Positions 29,719-39,564 of a stretch of DNA of 64,000 nt are shown in pieces. The position numbers and the translations under genes are program-made. Positions within the stretch are counted from its first letter, which is position 1. Each line of letters begins with the position of its first letter. The stretch comes from Aplectana chamaeleonis (taxonomy: Eukaryota; Nematoda; Chromadorea; Rhabditida; Cosmocercidae), in the NCBI GenBank assembly GCA_029168955.1, contig JAPDOI010000009.1:1612001-1676000 (forward strand), given 5' to 3'. The notes below the pieces were generated by a model. That model made no database searches. It saw nothing but the letters and a program-made list of their open reading frames with translations, and was not told the origin of the DNA.

Positions 29719-32357
29719 GCACTTTTCACGACGTCCCAATGACGTCATCAGAAACTCGAGGCACTTTTTACGACGTCCCGATGACGTCATCAGAAGCCCG
29801 AAGCACTTTTCACGACGTCCCGATGACGTCATCAGAAGCCCGAAGCACTTTCACGACGTCCCGATGACGTCATGAGAAGCCCGAAGCACTTTTCACGACG
29901 TCCCGATAAAGTCATCAGAAACCCGAAGCACTTTCACGACGTCTTGATGACGTCGTCAGAAGCCCGAAGCACTTTTCACGACGTCCCGATGACGTCATCA
30001 GAAGCCCGAAGCACTTTTCACGACGTCCCGATGACGTCATCAGAAACTCGAGGCACTTTTTACGACGTCCCGATGACGTCATCAGAAACCCGAACACTTT
30101 TCACGACGTCCCGATGACGTCATCAGAAGCCCGAAGCACTTTTCACGACGTCCCGATGACGTCATCAGAAGCCCGAAGCACTTTTCACGACGTCCCGATG
30201 ACGTCATCAGAAGCCCGAAGCACTTTTCACGACGTCCCGATGACGTCATCAGAAGCCCGAAGCACTTTTCACGACGTCCCGATGACGCCATCAGAAGCCC
30301 GAAGCACTCTCACGACGTCACGATGACGTCATCAGAAGCCCGAAGCACTTTTCACGACGTCTCGATGACGTCATCAGAAGCCCGAAGCACTCTCACGACG
30401 TCCCGATGACGTCATCAGAAGCCCGAAGCACTTTTGACGACGTCCCGATGACGTCATCAGAAGCCCGAAGCACTTTTCACGACGTCCCGATGATGTCATC
30501 AGAAGCCCGAAGCACTTTCACGACGTCCCGATGACGTCATCAGAAGCCCGAAGCACTTTTCACGACGTCCCGATGACGTCATCAGAAGCCCGAAGCACTC
30601 TCACGACGTCCCCATGATCTCATCAGAAGCCCGAAGCACTCTCACGACGTCCCGATGACGTCATCAGAAGCCCGAAGCACTTTTCACGACGTCCCGATGA
30701 CGTCATCAGAAGCCCGAAGCACTTTCACGACGTCCCGATGACGTCATAAGAAGCCCGAAGCACTTTTTACGACGTTCCGATGACGTCATCAGAAACCCGA
30801 AGCACTTTCACGACGTCCCGATGACGTCATCAGAAGCCCGAAGCACTCTCACGAAGTCCCGATGACGTCATCAGAAGCCCGAAGCACTTTTCACGACGTC
30901 CCCATGACGTCATCAGAAACCCGAAGCACTTTCACGACGTCCCGATGACGTCATCAGAAGCCCGAAGCACTTTTCACGACGTCCCGATGACGTCATCAGA
31001 AGCCAGAAGCACTCTCACGACGTCCCGATGACGTCATCAGAAGCCCGAAGCACTTTTCACGACGTCCCGATGACGTCATCAGAAGCCCGAAGCACTTTTC
31101 ACGACGTCCCGATGACGTCATCAGAAGCCAGAAGCACTCTCACGACGTCCCGATGACGTCATCAGAAGCCCGAAGCACTTTTCACGACGTCCCGATGACG
31201 TCATCAGAAGCCCGAAGCACTCTCACGACGTCCCCATGACGTCATCAGAGCCCGAAGCACTTTCCACGACGCCCCGATGACGTCATCAGAAGCCCGAAGC
31301 ACTCTCACGACGTCCCGATGACGTCATCAGAAGCCCGAAGCACTTTTCACGACGTCCCGATGACGTCATCAGAAGCCCGAAGCACTCTCACGACGTCCCG
31401 ATGACGTCATCAGAAGCCCGAAGCACTTTTCACGACGTCCCGATGACGCCATCAGAAGCCCGAAGCACTCTCGACGTCCCGATGACGTCATCAGAAGCCC
31501 GAAGCACTTTTCACGACGTCCCGATGACGTCATCAAAGCCCGAAGCACTTTTTCACGACGTCCCGATGACGTCATCAGAAGCCAGAAGCACTCCACGACG
31601 TCCGATGACGTCATCAGAAGCCCGAAGCACTTTTCACGACGTCCCGATGACGTCATCAGAAGCCCGAAGCACTTTTCACGACGTCCCGATGACGTCATCA
31701 GAAGCCCGAAGCACTTTCACGACGTCCCGATGACGTCATCAGAAGCCCAAGCACTTTCACGACGTCCCGATGACGTCATCAGAAGCCAAGCACTTTCACG
31801 ACGTCCCGATGACGTCATCAGGAGCCCGAAGCACTTTTCGACGTCCCGATGACGCCATCAGAAGCCCGAAGCACTCTCACGACGTCCCGATGACGTCATC
31901 AGAAGCCCGAAGCACTTTTCACGACGTCCCGATGACGCCATCAGAAGCCCGAAGCACTCTCACGACGTCCCGATGACGTCATCAGAAGCCCGAAGCACTT
32001 TCACGACGTCCCGATGACGTCATCAGAAGCCCGAAGCACTTTTCACGACGTCCCGATGACGCCATCAGAAGCCCGAAGCACTCTCACGACGTCCCGATGA
32101 CGTCATCAGAAGCCCGAAGCACTTTCACGACGTCCCGATGACGTCATCAGAAGCCCGAAGCACTTTTCACGACGTCCCGATGACGTCATCAGAAGCCCGA
32201 AGCACTTTTCACGACGTCCCGATGACGTCATCAGAAGCCCGAAGCACTTTTCACGACGTCCCGATGACGTCATCAGAAGCCCGAAGCACTTTCACGACGT
32301 CCCGATGACGTCATCAGAAGCCCGAAGCACTTTTCACGACGTCCCGATGACGTCATC

Positions 32358-32487
32358 AGAATCCCCCCTCACCTACAAATCGGTTAATTACCAGCCTACG
32401 TACCTCCTACCAACTTACCTGTCTGCCAAGTTGATTGCCTGAGACCATTGGCAGTGGCTATTAGCAGTGAGGACTGAAAAGCGTGAC
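32358..32487. other. Array edge and unique spacer
   Basis: The satellite stops within a monomer just after ATCAGAA and continues into unrelated sequence. I see no gene or repeat in these 130 bases. Confidence 0.8.
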
Positions 32488-32557
32488 GGCCTACGGCCCA
32501 CGGCCTACGGCCCACGGCCTACGGCCCACGGCCTACGGCTCACGGCCTACGGCGCAC
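32488..32557. repeat. 14-bp minisatellite, 5 units
   Basis: Five consecutive 14-bp units; the first three are identical (GGCCTACGGCCCAC), the last two differ by one base each (CTCAC, CGCAC endings). It starts 130 bp beyond the end of the large array. Confidence 0.95.
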
Positions 32558-32616
32558 ACCATGAAATTTTCTTAAGCTTTCGGGCTCACAACTTTGTTAT
32601 TTGTGAAGCGATTTTG

Positions 32617-32785
32617 CTGAAATTCGGACAGCAGGTGTCTTCTGGACCCCTTCGCTTATATACAGAAGGAAATCTTCAGAAATTTTGTTTCAAAGATTCT
32701 ATAAACTATTTTATAAAATTCTAAGTGATCACAAGGCCTCGGCAAAACCAAACCTCTCCAGCCGCTTCGCGGCTGGAGCGATATT
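32617..32785 (+). repeat. Dispersed repeat A, copy 1 (with hairpin)
   Basis: About 169 bp that recur at 44121-44286 with high similarity and the same order. Both copies end in a perfect hairpin, CCAGCCGC-TTC-GCGGCTGG, followed by AGCGATA. Sequence directly after this copy (32781-32815) contains the inverted pair GATATTGATC / GATCAATATC, which resembles the MITE at 57634-57765. Confidence 0.85.
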
Positions 32786-32969
32786 GATCGTGCAGCGCCG
32801 CGTGATCAATATCATAGGATTCGCCGATGTGCTCGGCCGCGGACGTATGTATAAACGACCCTTAATAGTATATGAATCGACGAGCGGCGCGTTATCGATC
32901 GACACCCACAGATAGCATCTAATTGCGCCGCGATGAAACTCTGAAAAATGTCTTAGAGAGTTCTAGAAA

Positions 32970-33512
32970 GGCATGTGGATCGAATCCACACCCCGGGTGT
33001 GGCTAAGGAGCAGTTTGGCTACCACACGCGACGGAGAAACGCTGTAAGGAGAAACCTTGGGGCGCGTTAACCGGAAATCTTCGAAGAAATGTAGTCGTTG
33101 TCCGATTTTAGCCGTCCCCATTATCATTTTTGCATTTTATTCATGTTTTTTTGTTTATAATGTGCTTTTTCAGACGCAATGCTTCTCATACCATCGTTTC
33201 GATGGAAATCGCACTTTTTATACAAGTTTTCTAAAGTTCTTTTTGTTTGCTTCTTGGAGCGGAATGGGAAATGACGATATTGATTCTGACGCCGACCCTA
33301 CGTCTGACACATCAACCTACATGAACAAATTGCAAAAAAAAAACGATAAAGGGGAACGGCTAAAATTGAACAAAAACAACTTCTTTGTGTGCCCTCGGTT
33401 AACGCGCCCCAAGGACGATAAGCGCGCACAGCGTTTTACCGTCGCGCGCGTCGTGTGTACCAGCCAAACTGCTCCTTAGCCACACCTGCGGTGTGGATTC
33501 GATCCACATGCC
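32970..33512. mobile_element. Fold-back/MITE element, 543 bp, long TIRs
   Basis: The left arm (about 32970-33073) and right arm (about 33396-33512) are inverted copies, both reading GGCATGTGGATCGAATCCAC inward from the tip, then GTGTGGCTAAGGAGCAGTTTGG, and ending at the inner edge with GGGGCGCGTTAACCG. The central ~320 bp are AT-rich. A 140-codon ORF covering the interior runs through the right arm and shows no family features, so I do not call it a gene. No clear target duplication. Confidence 0.88.
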
Positions 33513-33810
33513 TCTTCCGGAACGGACCTTTGCCTGTTGACCTATTTCTATTCTTAACTATAAGAGTTTAGTTTTCTTAGCTCACAAGAACCGTTAGCTA
33601 ATTGCTTCACATTGCCAGCGTTCATGCTTCCGATCAAAATTGTTGAAGAAAATGAGAAAATTATCTGAGCGCTCAGATGAAAAGCGAGAAAGCACTGGTT
33701 CAGAAAACCTAGAATACGTCGAAAAAATGACGCCGCGCACGCCATAAATGCGGAATAATGACCTAATGACACTAATACGACCCAGTGTCGTCGTACTAGG
33801 GCGACTCTTA

Positions 33811-34897
33811 CAAGGGAACCACAATAAGTCATAGTGACTATTCCAAATGAAATGTGCTTTTCTAGAACCATTTTCGGGCGAAAAGTCCGAACATACTCAT
33901 CGCAGCTGCCTAGAGGCACTCTGAAAAAAGTTATGAGCGTTTTTTAAAGCTTTGCGGCAAGGTAAGGGTACCCCCTATGAATTTTTTAGGTTGTTTTCAA
34001 ATTTTTCTCCGGATTTCGCTAAAAACGCGTATGTAGGGGTTCTCTGGAGTGCTGAACACGAATCTGGGGTTTGCTTGCCCAAATTTCAAGGTTTACTGTA
34101 GGTTGCGGTAGGTAACATGCCATTTAAGAGGCAAAACCTACCGAAATATTCCGATAATCGACAAATGGACATCGAATTCGTATTCAGCACCCCAAATAAC
34201 CCCACATAGAAACTTTGAGACAAATCTGAGACTTTGACCAAACTACCGTATACCCACCGTAATCTATCGTAAGCTGCCAAAAATCGATAAACCGACATCA
34301 GATTCGTGTTCAGCACTCCAAATAACCCCCAGAGAAATAACTGGGCCATACTCTATAGAAGCACTCCGGAAATCGTCAACAGTCGCGATTTGGCATCAAA
34401 TTCTCCCACGCTGGGAATCTGTGAACGAATACAGTCGAAAACTTCGGAAAATCGATAAATGAACCTCAGATTCGTGATCAGCACTCTAAATAACCTCCCC
34501 ATTGGGCGAATTTCGAGTCAAATCTGGAATATTCTTTTAAAACGCTTCGAGAGCTCTCTAATTGGTCTAAATAAACGCCCAACCGAAAATCCGTACAAGT
34601 CCAAAACGCTGTTAGTCTGCGCAAAGTTTGGAAAATGCTCCTTCAACCTAACTCTGCTTAGTGGGGTAGTTTTGGGCGCTGAGCACGATTATGAGGTCCG
34701 TTTCCAGATTTTTGTAAAAATAATGCGCTTTTTGGAGGGTACAATAAGCACGAAAATCAGAGAAAAAATACCTATAACTTTTTTCAGAGTGGGTCTAGGC
34801 AGCTGCGATGGGCATTTTTGGACTTTTCGTTCGAAAATGGTTCTAGAAAAGCACATTTCACTTGGAATGGTCCCTATGACTTATTGTGGTTCCCTTG
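33811..34897. mobile_element. TNA-flanked fold-back element, copy 1 (1087 bp)
   Basis: Terminal inverted repeats start CAAGGGAACCACAATAAGTC and end with its complement. The arms (about 100-150 bp) also share CAGCTGCGATG and AAAATGGTTCTAGAAAAGCAC inverted. TTA precedes the left tip (33808-33810) and follows the right tip (34898-34900), a possible 3-bp target duplication. The interior contains repeated AAATCGATAAA / GATTCGTG(T/A)TCAGCACTC segments. No transposase ORF, so non-autonomous. Confidence 0.85.
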
Positions 34898-34900
34898 TTA

Positions 34901-35420
34901 GTAGGTTCTCTGAACCACTGCCCGAATGTTCCAGCCCACCGGGAACGAATTCAGCTGTCAGGATCATAATAATGAAACTGAATGTCAAGGATTTTGGAAA
35001 GCTATTTGGCCCTACTATACTTCACCACGAAAAGCAAGAAGTGCTAGACCTACGTACGTAAATCAAGATGAAAGCCACAGCTTCTGCCGAAACATGAAAC
35101 CTTATTTCTGAAGAAATGGGACACCAGTGATTGACCAGCTGCTGCTCATTATTACATTTGTCCTCAATAACAAAGTAAGAAAAAGTGAGTGCATGCAAAC
35201 TAACAGGATATGTATGAAAGGACACAAAAGCTTTCGGATGACAAATAAGCTCTAAAGGGGCCAATAGACCAACCTAGAGCCAGTCGGATCCGATGACGAC
35301 GCTCTCCTCGGCTATGGGAAATCGTCTAACGCGGTCAGCAAAAGCTCCTCGAAATTCTCCCATATGATCTGTTGGAAGGCGCATCACATCAGATGAGCAG
35401 AACTAGAAAGATAAATTAAA
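34901..35420. other. Spacer, no supported feature
   Basis: Mixed-composition sequence between two transposon-like repeats. Short ORFs only, none with recognisable similarity or splice structure. Confidence 0.6.
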
Positions 35421-35856
35421 GGCAGCGTCCACGATAAAAATCGTTTTCAAGTTTCCACCAGAAAACGAAGGTTTAGAGTCTGACTGTTTCACCAGTGAAG
35501 AAATAATCATGAAAAACGCTGGGAAACATCCAAAATCAGCTCTTCCTCTCAAAAGCCACATTTCAACGGTGGATGAGTTGCGCCGGCATGGCCTTGAAGT
35601 AGACAGCGTGCGGAAACGCGCCCCAATGCTAAAACTCAGCCGCGCTCGCGCTCCAATGCTAATGTAGAAGCGGACCAAACTGTTCCTCGTAAAACTCGAC
35701 AGCGAGCGGAAGGGCCAGCGCGAGCAGACTTCGGAGCCGTATGGAGCTCTTTCGGGCTCGTTTTCGTTCGTTCTTTCGACCCCAGTGCTCCAATGAGACC
35801 CTGAAAGTTTGATTTCCGGCCACAAACCGAGGACGAAATTCATCGTGGACACTGCC
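35421..35856. mobile_element. TIR element, GGCAGYGTCCAC family, copy 1 (436 bp)
   Basis: The tips are GGCAGCGTCCACGAT and, inverted, ATCGTGGACACTGCC. Inside the right arm lies an AACGAAAACGAGCCCGAAAG block shared with the element at 60207-60530. The 164-codon minus-strand ORF across it is a by-product. No transposase and no clear target duplication. Confidence 0.8.
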
Positions 35857-36261
35857 TCTAGGAGCCAGTTTTGCGATGGATTCCCATCAAAACACAAAAT
35901 GGCTCTACATCAGAGTTTTGAATTTTCCCTGACAATGAGAACTATCCAAAGGGCTAGCCCTAACAAGGGCGTCCTTTTCGGGATAGGAGGCGTTCTGAAA
36001 AAAGTTCTTCTGAGAGTTGTGGAGAATGGTTAGCGTAACACTGATGTATGTTGAGCTTTCTCTACGGTATTTCTGATAGACCAAAAAATAGACAAAACCA
36101 CATGAAACTACATATTAGGTTGAAACAAAAGTTTCCCGCCACTTGATTTTAACGATTTTAAAGTCTATCGGCATTAATCCTTCGGCCAAATGCAATATGC
36201 CGAACGAAAGCACAAATTCTTTTCAATCTACGCTGCCTTCCACTTGAGCCAACTCAGGCAT

Positions 36262-36897
36262 TCGCGGGGGTCGGTGAGAGGTTAAAACGCCCCTTTCCCA
36301 ATCAAACTGATCGGATCTGGCTGATCGGCGGAGGTTTCGGCATGACTCATAACTGCCGAAGTTTTCGTGGTGATGTCTCATATGTGGCGGAGTTTTCGGG
36401 GCGACGTGTTGCAGTGTCTGCACTGGTTTTCTCTGGTACTCTCTCGTGCAGAGCGCGGAATCGGTAGCCCACAATGTATGCGCTACACTGGAATGTGACG
36501 TGTTTGTGCGTATCACGGCTGACAGCTCAGGATATCGACGCTTTGGCGGGCGTTGGTGGCAGGTTGACAGGTCAATTGTGCTGCCTCTCAACCTGCCACC
36601 GACGCCCGCGACTGCAGGAGTGGTAGATGGTGGTCGGTGGGAGGTGATTAGGCGAAACTTTCGGTGTAAACACGTGGGTGTGACGTCACATTGAGTGGTC
36701 GGTGGGAGGTGATAAGGCAGAGCTTTCGGTGTGAACGGGTCAAGGATGACGTGGCATTGTAGGGTCGGCGGGAGGTTGACACGCGGAGTTTTCGGCATGA
36801 ATGGGGGAGTTTTTGGGTCTTGCCCGCCCTTTTTTTCGTTTCGAGCGGGAGCACGCTACCTGTTCAACTCCTCTCAACCGGCCACCGACCCCCGCGA
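36262..36897. mobile_element. Nested TIR element, TCGCGGGGGTCGGTG ends (636 bp)
   Basis: It begins TCGCGGGGGTCGGTGAGAGG and ends with the complement-type CCACCGACCCCCGCGA. It contains an internal inverted repeat (about 36547-36613: GCGTTGGTGGCAGGTTGACA against CTCAACCTGCCACCGACGC) and a ~66-bp tandem repeat. It interrupts dispersed repeat B, so it is the younger insertion. No transposase. Confidence 0.8.
36631..36812 (+). repeat. ~66-bp tandem repeat, about 2.7 units
   Basis: Units start near 36631, 36697 and 36763 with GGTCGG(T/C)GGGAGGT and share CTTTCGGTGT and GTGACGT blocks. One unit contains TGTGACGTCACA, another CRE-type palindrome outside the main array. Confidence 0.75.
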
Positions 36898-36984
36898 GTA
36901 TATGAGAAAGTCTGCTCGTTTGCGAAATATAGTATGCTATAATTCAGTGGTGATCTTCAGTATTGAGCATCCTCTCAGACATTG

Positions 36985-37315
36985 GGAGCAGCGGACAGCT
37001 GGCGAAAATTCGCCAGTTGCTCAACAGCTGGGTGACAGCTGGCATTTAGCTAGCCAATGGCAATCACGAGGCCGACAGTTGGCATACACTCGTCATGTCA
37101 TTTAATGCCAGCGGCGGACGGCTGGCGAATATGTGCCAGTTGCCTAACAACTGGGTGATAATTGGTATCTAGCTGGCAATTGGCAATTACGAGGCCGGCA
37201 GCTGGTTCATAATTGGCATCTCAATTAGAGCTAGCGGCGGACCGCTGGCGAAAATGTGCCAGCTGCCTGAAAGCTGCGTAATAAATTGCATTCAGCTGGC
37301 AAGCGCAATCAAACC
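36985..37315 (+). repeat. ~120-bp imperfect tandem repeat, 3 units
   Basis: Three units begin near 36989, 37108 and 37231 with GCGGAC(A/G/C)GCTGGCGAA, followed by TGTGCCAG(T/C)TGCC, AGCTGG and GGCAATTACGAGGCC-like blocks. Divergence between units is moderate. Confidence 0.75.
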
Positions 37316-37521
37316 TCGAAACAATCACCGAGTGCATAAAAACGCAGTTATCCACCAATGGGCACTCGGCTGGCGCTTAACCGCCCAGTGGCCTTCGCTT
37401 GGCGCTGAGTCGTCACATGGCTGGCACTCGAGAGAGTTAACGACTTCTCACGTTTTAACATGTAATAGTTTGATCTCTGATTTCGTTGATGAGCCGAGCC
37501 GGTATATAAGGCGATTCAATC

Positions 37522-38258
37522 CAATGAGCATTCACTCGGCACTTTGATGCCGGCCATGGAAGGTGACCTGAAGTCACTCTCTACAGAGGCTAGCATATTT
37601 TCGGCAGCTGAGGGGAAAGTTACCACGGCGTGGGGGGGGAGGTGGTGTGTGTGCCTCACCTCAGACCGTTGCGTAGGCGATCTCCTACGCAATGATCTGC
37701 GGTTAGGGACCCACCCCGATTCATCAGTCTGGTAAGAGTCTAGCAAATGATTGCTCAACAGCGGGCTGCCAGGTAATAGCGAAGAGACTTCCAGCGGTCG
37801 GCCAGCCTCCTGGCGGACCGCTGGCGGGGTTTTGGCGGACCGCCGGCTAATGGCTGTCCGACACCAGGAATCGCTTTTGCTCGCCAGGTAAATGCCGGCG
37901 GTCCGCCAATCCCAATGTCTGAGTTTTAGACAATAGGTGCGGGCGGGACGCTGGCTTTTGGCGGGCGGATCGACATACCCCCGCCATCCGCCTGCCAGTA
38001 GCCAGCGATCCGCCCGCCAGTAGCCAGCGATCCGCTCGCCATTAGCCAACTATTTGCCCTCGATGCCACATGTGGGTTATTCCGATGGTTCCCACCACGG
38101 TCTCCGTGTGCGGGACCATCCCCCCCAGCCGTGAGGATTATCCTTAGCTGCCAAAAATTATTCTCCGGCTTCTGATTGATTCTTCAAAGGTGACTTGAAG
38201 TCACCTTCCAGGATCGGCCTCGAAATGCCGAGTGAGCATTCAGTGCGATGGAGCGCCT
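37522..38258. mobile_element. TIR element, ~737 bp, with GCGATCCGCCCGC motifs
   Basis: The left end (AATGAGCATTCACTCGGC ... GGAAGGTGACCTGAAGTCAC) and right end (GTGACTTGAAGTCACCTTCC ... GCCGAGTGAGCATTCAGTG) are inverted. A weaker TATATAAGGCG match extends beyond both. The interior holds repeats of the GCGATCCGCCCGCC word and its complement. No transposase ORF recognised. Confidence 0.75.
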
Positions 38259-38349
38259 TTTATATATATCCTTCAGTTTGTTTATTCTGAGCATGATACT
38301 GATACCAGAAAAGAACTAGTCAATGATTGACGAGTTTCATCGTGTAAAA

Positions 38350-38720
38350 TTTGAGCGGGCGGATCGCTGGCTATCAGAGCAGTGGCGGGCGGATCTTTGG
38401 CAGGTAGCGGGCGGTTCGCTGCATCTCATAGCTCAGCGGGCGGATCGCTGGCTATCAAAACCCTTGCGGGAGGGTCGCTGGCAGGCTGCGGGCGGATAGC
38501 CGCCTTAGAGCTTGCCGGTGATCCGCCCGCTAATGTGATCAACTTTCCCAGGTGCCGCTATCCGCGCCCCCCGAAACACAGCGATCCGCCCGCGGAGACA
38601 ACGAGAGGCAGCGATCCGCCCGCGGAGACAACGAGAGGCAGCGATCCGCCCGGCAAGGCCACGATTGGCAGCGATCCGCCTGCAACTTGCTGGCGTACCG
38701 ACCGCAGAGGCCTTGATTGC
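38350..38720. repeat. GC-rich motif cluster GCGGGCGGATCGCTGGC
   Basis: Repeated GCGGGCGGATCGCTGGC and close variants on the plus strand (38354-38500), then the complementary GCGATCCGCCCGC (38581-38690). The two halves are therefore in opposite orientation. The same words occur in the neighbouring TIR element. Confidence 0.75.
38581..38690 (+). repeat. 30-bp tandem repeat, about 3.7 units
   Basis: Units start at 38581, 38611, 38641 and 38671 with GCGATCCGCC. The first two units are identical over 30 bp; the third and fourth diverge in their second half. Confidence 0.9.
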
Positions 38721-38755
38721 CAGCGGTCAGTCCGCACCTATTATCTGATATCTTC

Positions 38756-39318
38756 GAGTGCTTCTATTTACTTCGAGGTAATCCACCGGATCTGCCAGAG
38801 TTGACAGGATTTTAAGACCCCCTAGGACTAGATGATAGCGTTTGCGGAAAATTTCGACGGAGCGATGTGATTATTGATGTTTAGCGGATTTTGAGAATTC
38901 GCAACTTCGGTCTTTTCTGGCTTATTCGAAAAGTTTCGACCACAAAGCTTCAAAGTTAAGTATAACGGCCAAGTCTCAACTCAATGGAAATTGTTTCGTC
39001 AATTATCGATAGTTTTTTTTTCGAGAATCGATAAAATAGACGAAAATCAATATTTCAAAAAAAAAGATCGATAACTGACGAAATATACTATTGAGTGGGG
39101 ACTTGACCTTTACTTCTAAAAACTTTGAAGCTTCGAAGCCAAAAGTTCTCGAATAGGCCAGGAAAGACCGTAGTTGCAAAATCACAAAATCCGCTAAAAA
39201 TCAATACGCACCATCGAAAATTTCCGCGACGCTATCATCTAGCTCTAAGGCGGCTCAAATATCCGGTCAACTCTGGCAGACTTGGTGGTTTACCACAAAG
39301 TAAATAGAAGCACTTAAA
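38756..39318. mobile_element. Fold-back element C, complete (563 bp)
   Basis: Arms of about 230 bp are inverted copies with tips GAGTGCTTCTATTTACTT and AAGTAAATAGAAGCACTT. Both arms share CTAGATGATAGCG, TTAGCGGATTTT and GAAGCTTCAAAGT. The central loop is AT-rich with ATCGAT words. No coding capacity. One arm of the same family lies at 53249-53497. Confidence 0.88.
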
Positions 39319-39319
39319 C

Positions 39320-39560
39320 TTGATTTCACCTCAGAAATTCTACCTTGCTCAGTGTTATTCAATCCTACATACAAAAATGTCAAAAAAATGCTGGATGAAT
39401 TCAAAAATATACTTTCGAAAAGTTAAAAAAATTAACGAACCCGCACTCCGTTTGACTAGGAAATCGTGTAGTCTTCTTGTTGAACATCGAATTGTCCTTC
39501 ATGGTCTTTGATGAATACAATCTGCCCTCGGGCAAAGAGGCTCGGACTGCAAAGAAATGT
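39320..39560. other. Spacer, nothing recognised
   Basis: AT-rich spacer between two inverted-repeat elements; only short unsupported ORFs. Confidence 0.6.
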
Positions 39561-39564
39561 CTGA

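Larger units (their letters stand above)
27556..30760 (+). repeat. Higher-order repeat, two ~1.66-kb units
   Basis: Each unit holds two copies of the embedded element about 297 bp apart, followed by an ordered series of marked monomers: CCCAATGACG, AAACTCGAGG, GATAAAGTCATC, CTTGATGACGTCGTC, later GATGATGTC, CCCATGA(C/T)CTC and GTCATAAGAAG. The order recurs at offsets of about 1640-1670 bp (for example GTCATAAG near 29108 and 30744). Near 30,880, where a third pair would fall, no element is present. Parts of the same series follow copies 1 and 2 near 1500-1710 and 3660-3700. Confidence 0.85.
1..32357. repeat. 42-bp satellite array with a CRE palindrome in every monomer
   Basis: One continuous head-to-tail tandem array. 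A clean reference monomer is 30136-30177 (42 bp). Its landmarks in order are GCACTTTT, CGACGTC, ATGACGTCAT and GAAGCCCGAA. By length about 740-770 monomers are present. The array is open at the left window edge and ends abruptly in mid-monomer near 32357. Monomers of 36-41 bp are frequent left of 27.5 kb; they lack CAC after the T-run, GAA after ATCA, or one or two C in GTCCCG. Monomers right of 27.5 kb mostly differ by substitutions. The TGACGTCA core equals the CREB/ATF site. No gene is present; the long ORFs (up to 205 codons) exist only because 42 is divisible by three. Function is unknown; pericentromeric, subtelomeric or other heterochromatic satellite is a reasonable inference. Confidence 0.97.
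36131..36970 (+). mobile_element. Dispersed repeat B, split by a nested insertion
   Basis: Two parts, about 36131-36258 (starts TTTCCCGCCACTTGATTTTA) and 36903-36970 (TGCTCGTTTGCGAAATATAG onward), together match the uninterrupted copy at about 53040-53222. The element at 36262-36897 sits between them. Confidence 0.78.

Noticed and set aside
1..32357. Dozens of ORFs of 60-205 codons made of MTSSEARSTFHDV / RPDDVIRSPKHFS units
   Set aside because: They follow from a 42-bp repeat lacking stops in three frames, start and end at indels, occur on both strands and have no splice or UTR context.
1..32357. CRISPR array
   Set aside because: Whole monomers repeat with no unique spacers, and the rest of the window is eukaryotic.
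32300..32400. Telomere or subtelomere boundary at the satellite edge
   Set aside because: No TTAGGC-type repeats are present; the array edge passes into ordinary repeat-rich DNA.
33057..33479. 140-codon ORF with a hydrophobic stretch
   Set aside because: It occupies the interior and right arm of a fold-back element; no recognisable family.
35403..35897. 164-codon minus-strand ORF
   Set aside because: It spans a TIR element with inverted arms and has no protein family features.
36223..36798. 191-codon minus-strand ORF rich in His, Thr and Pro
   Set aside because: It runs across the nested TIR element and its 66-bp tandem repeats.
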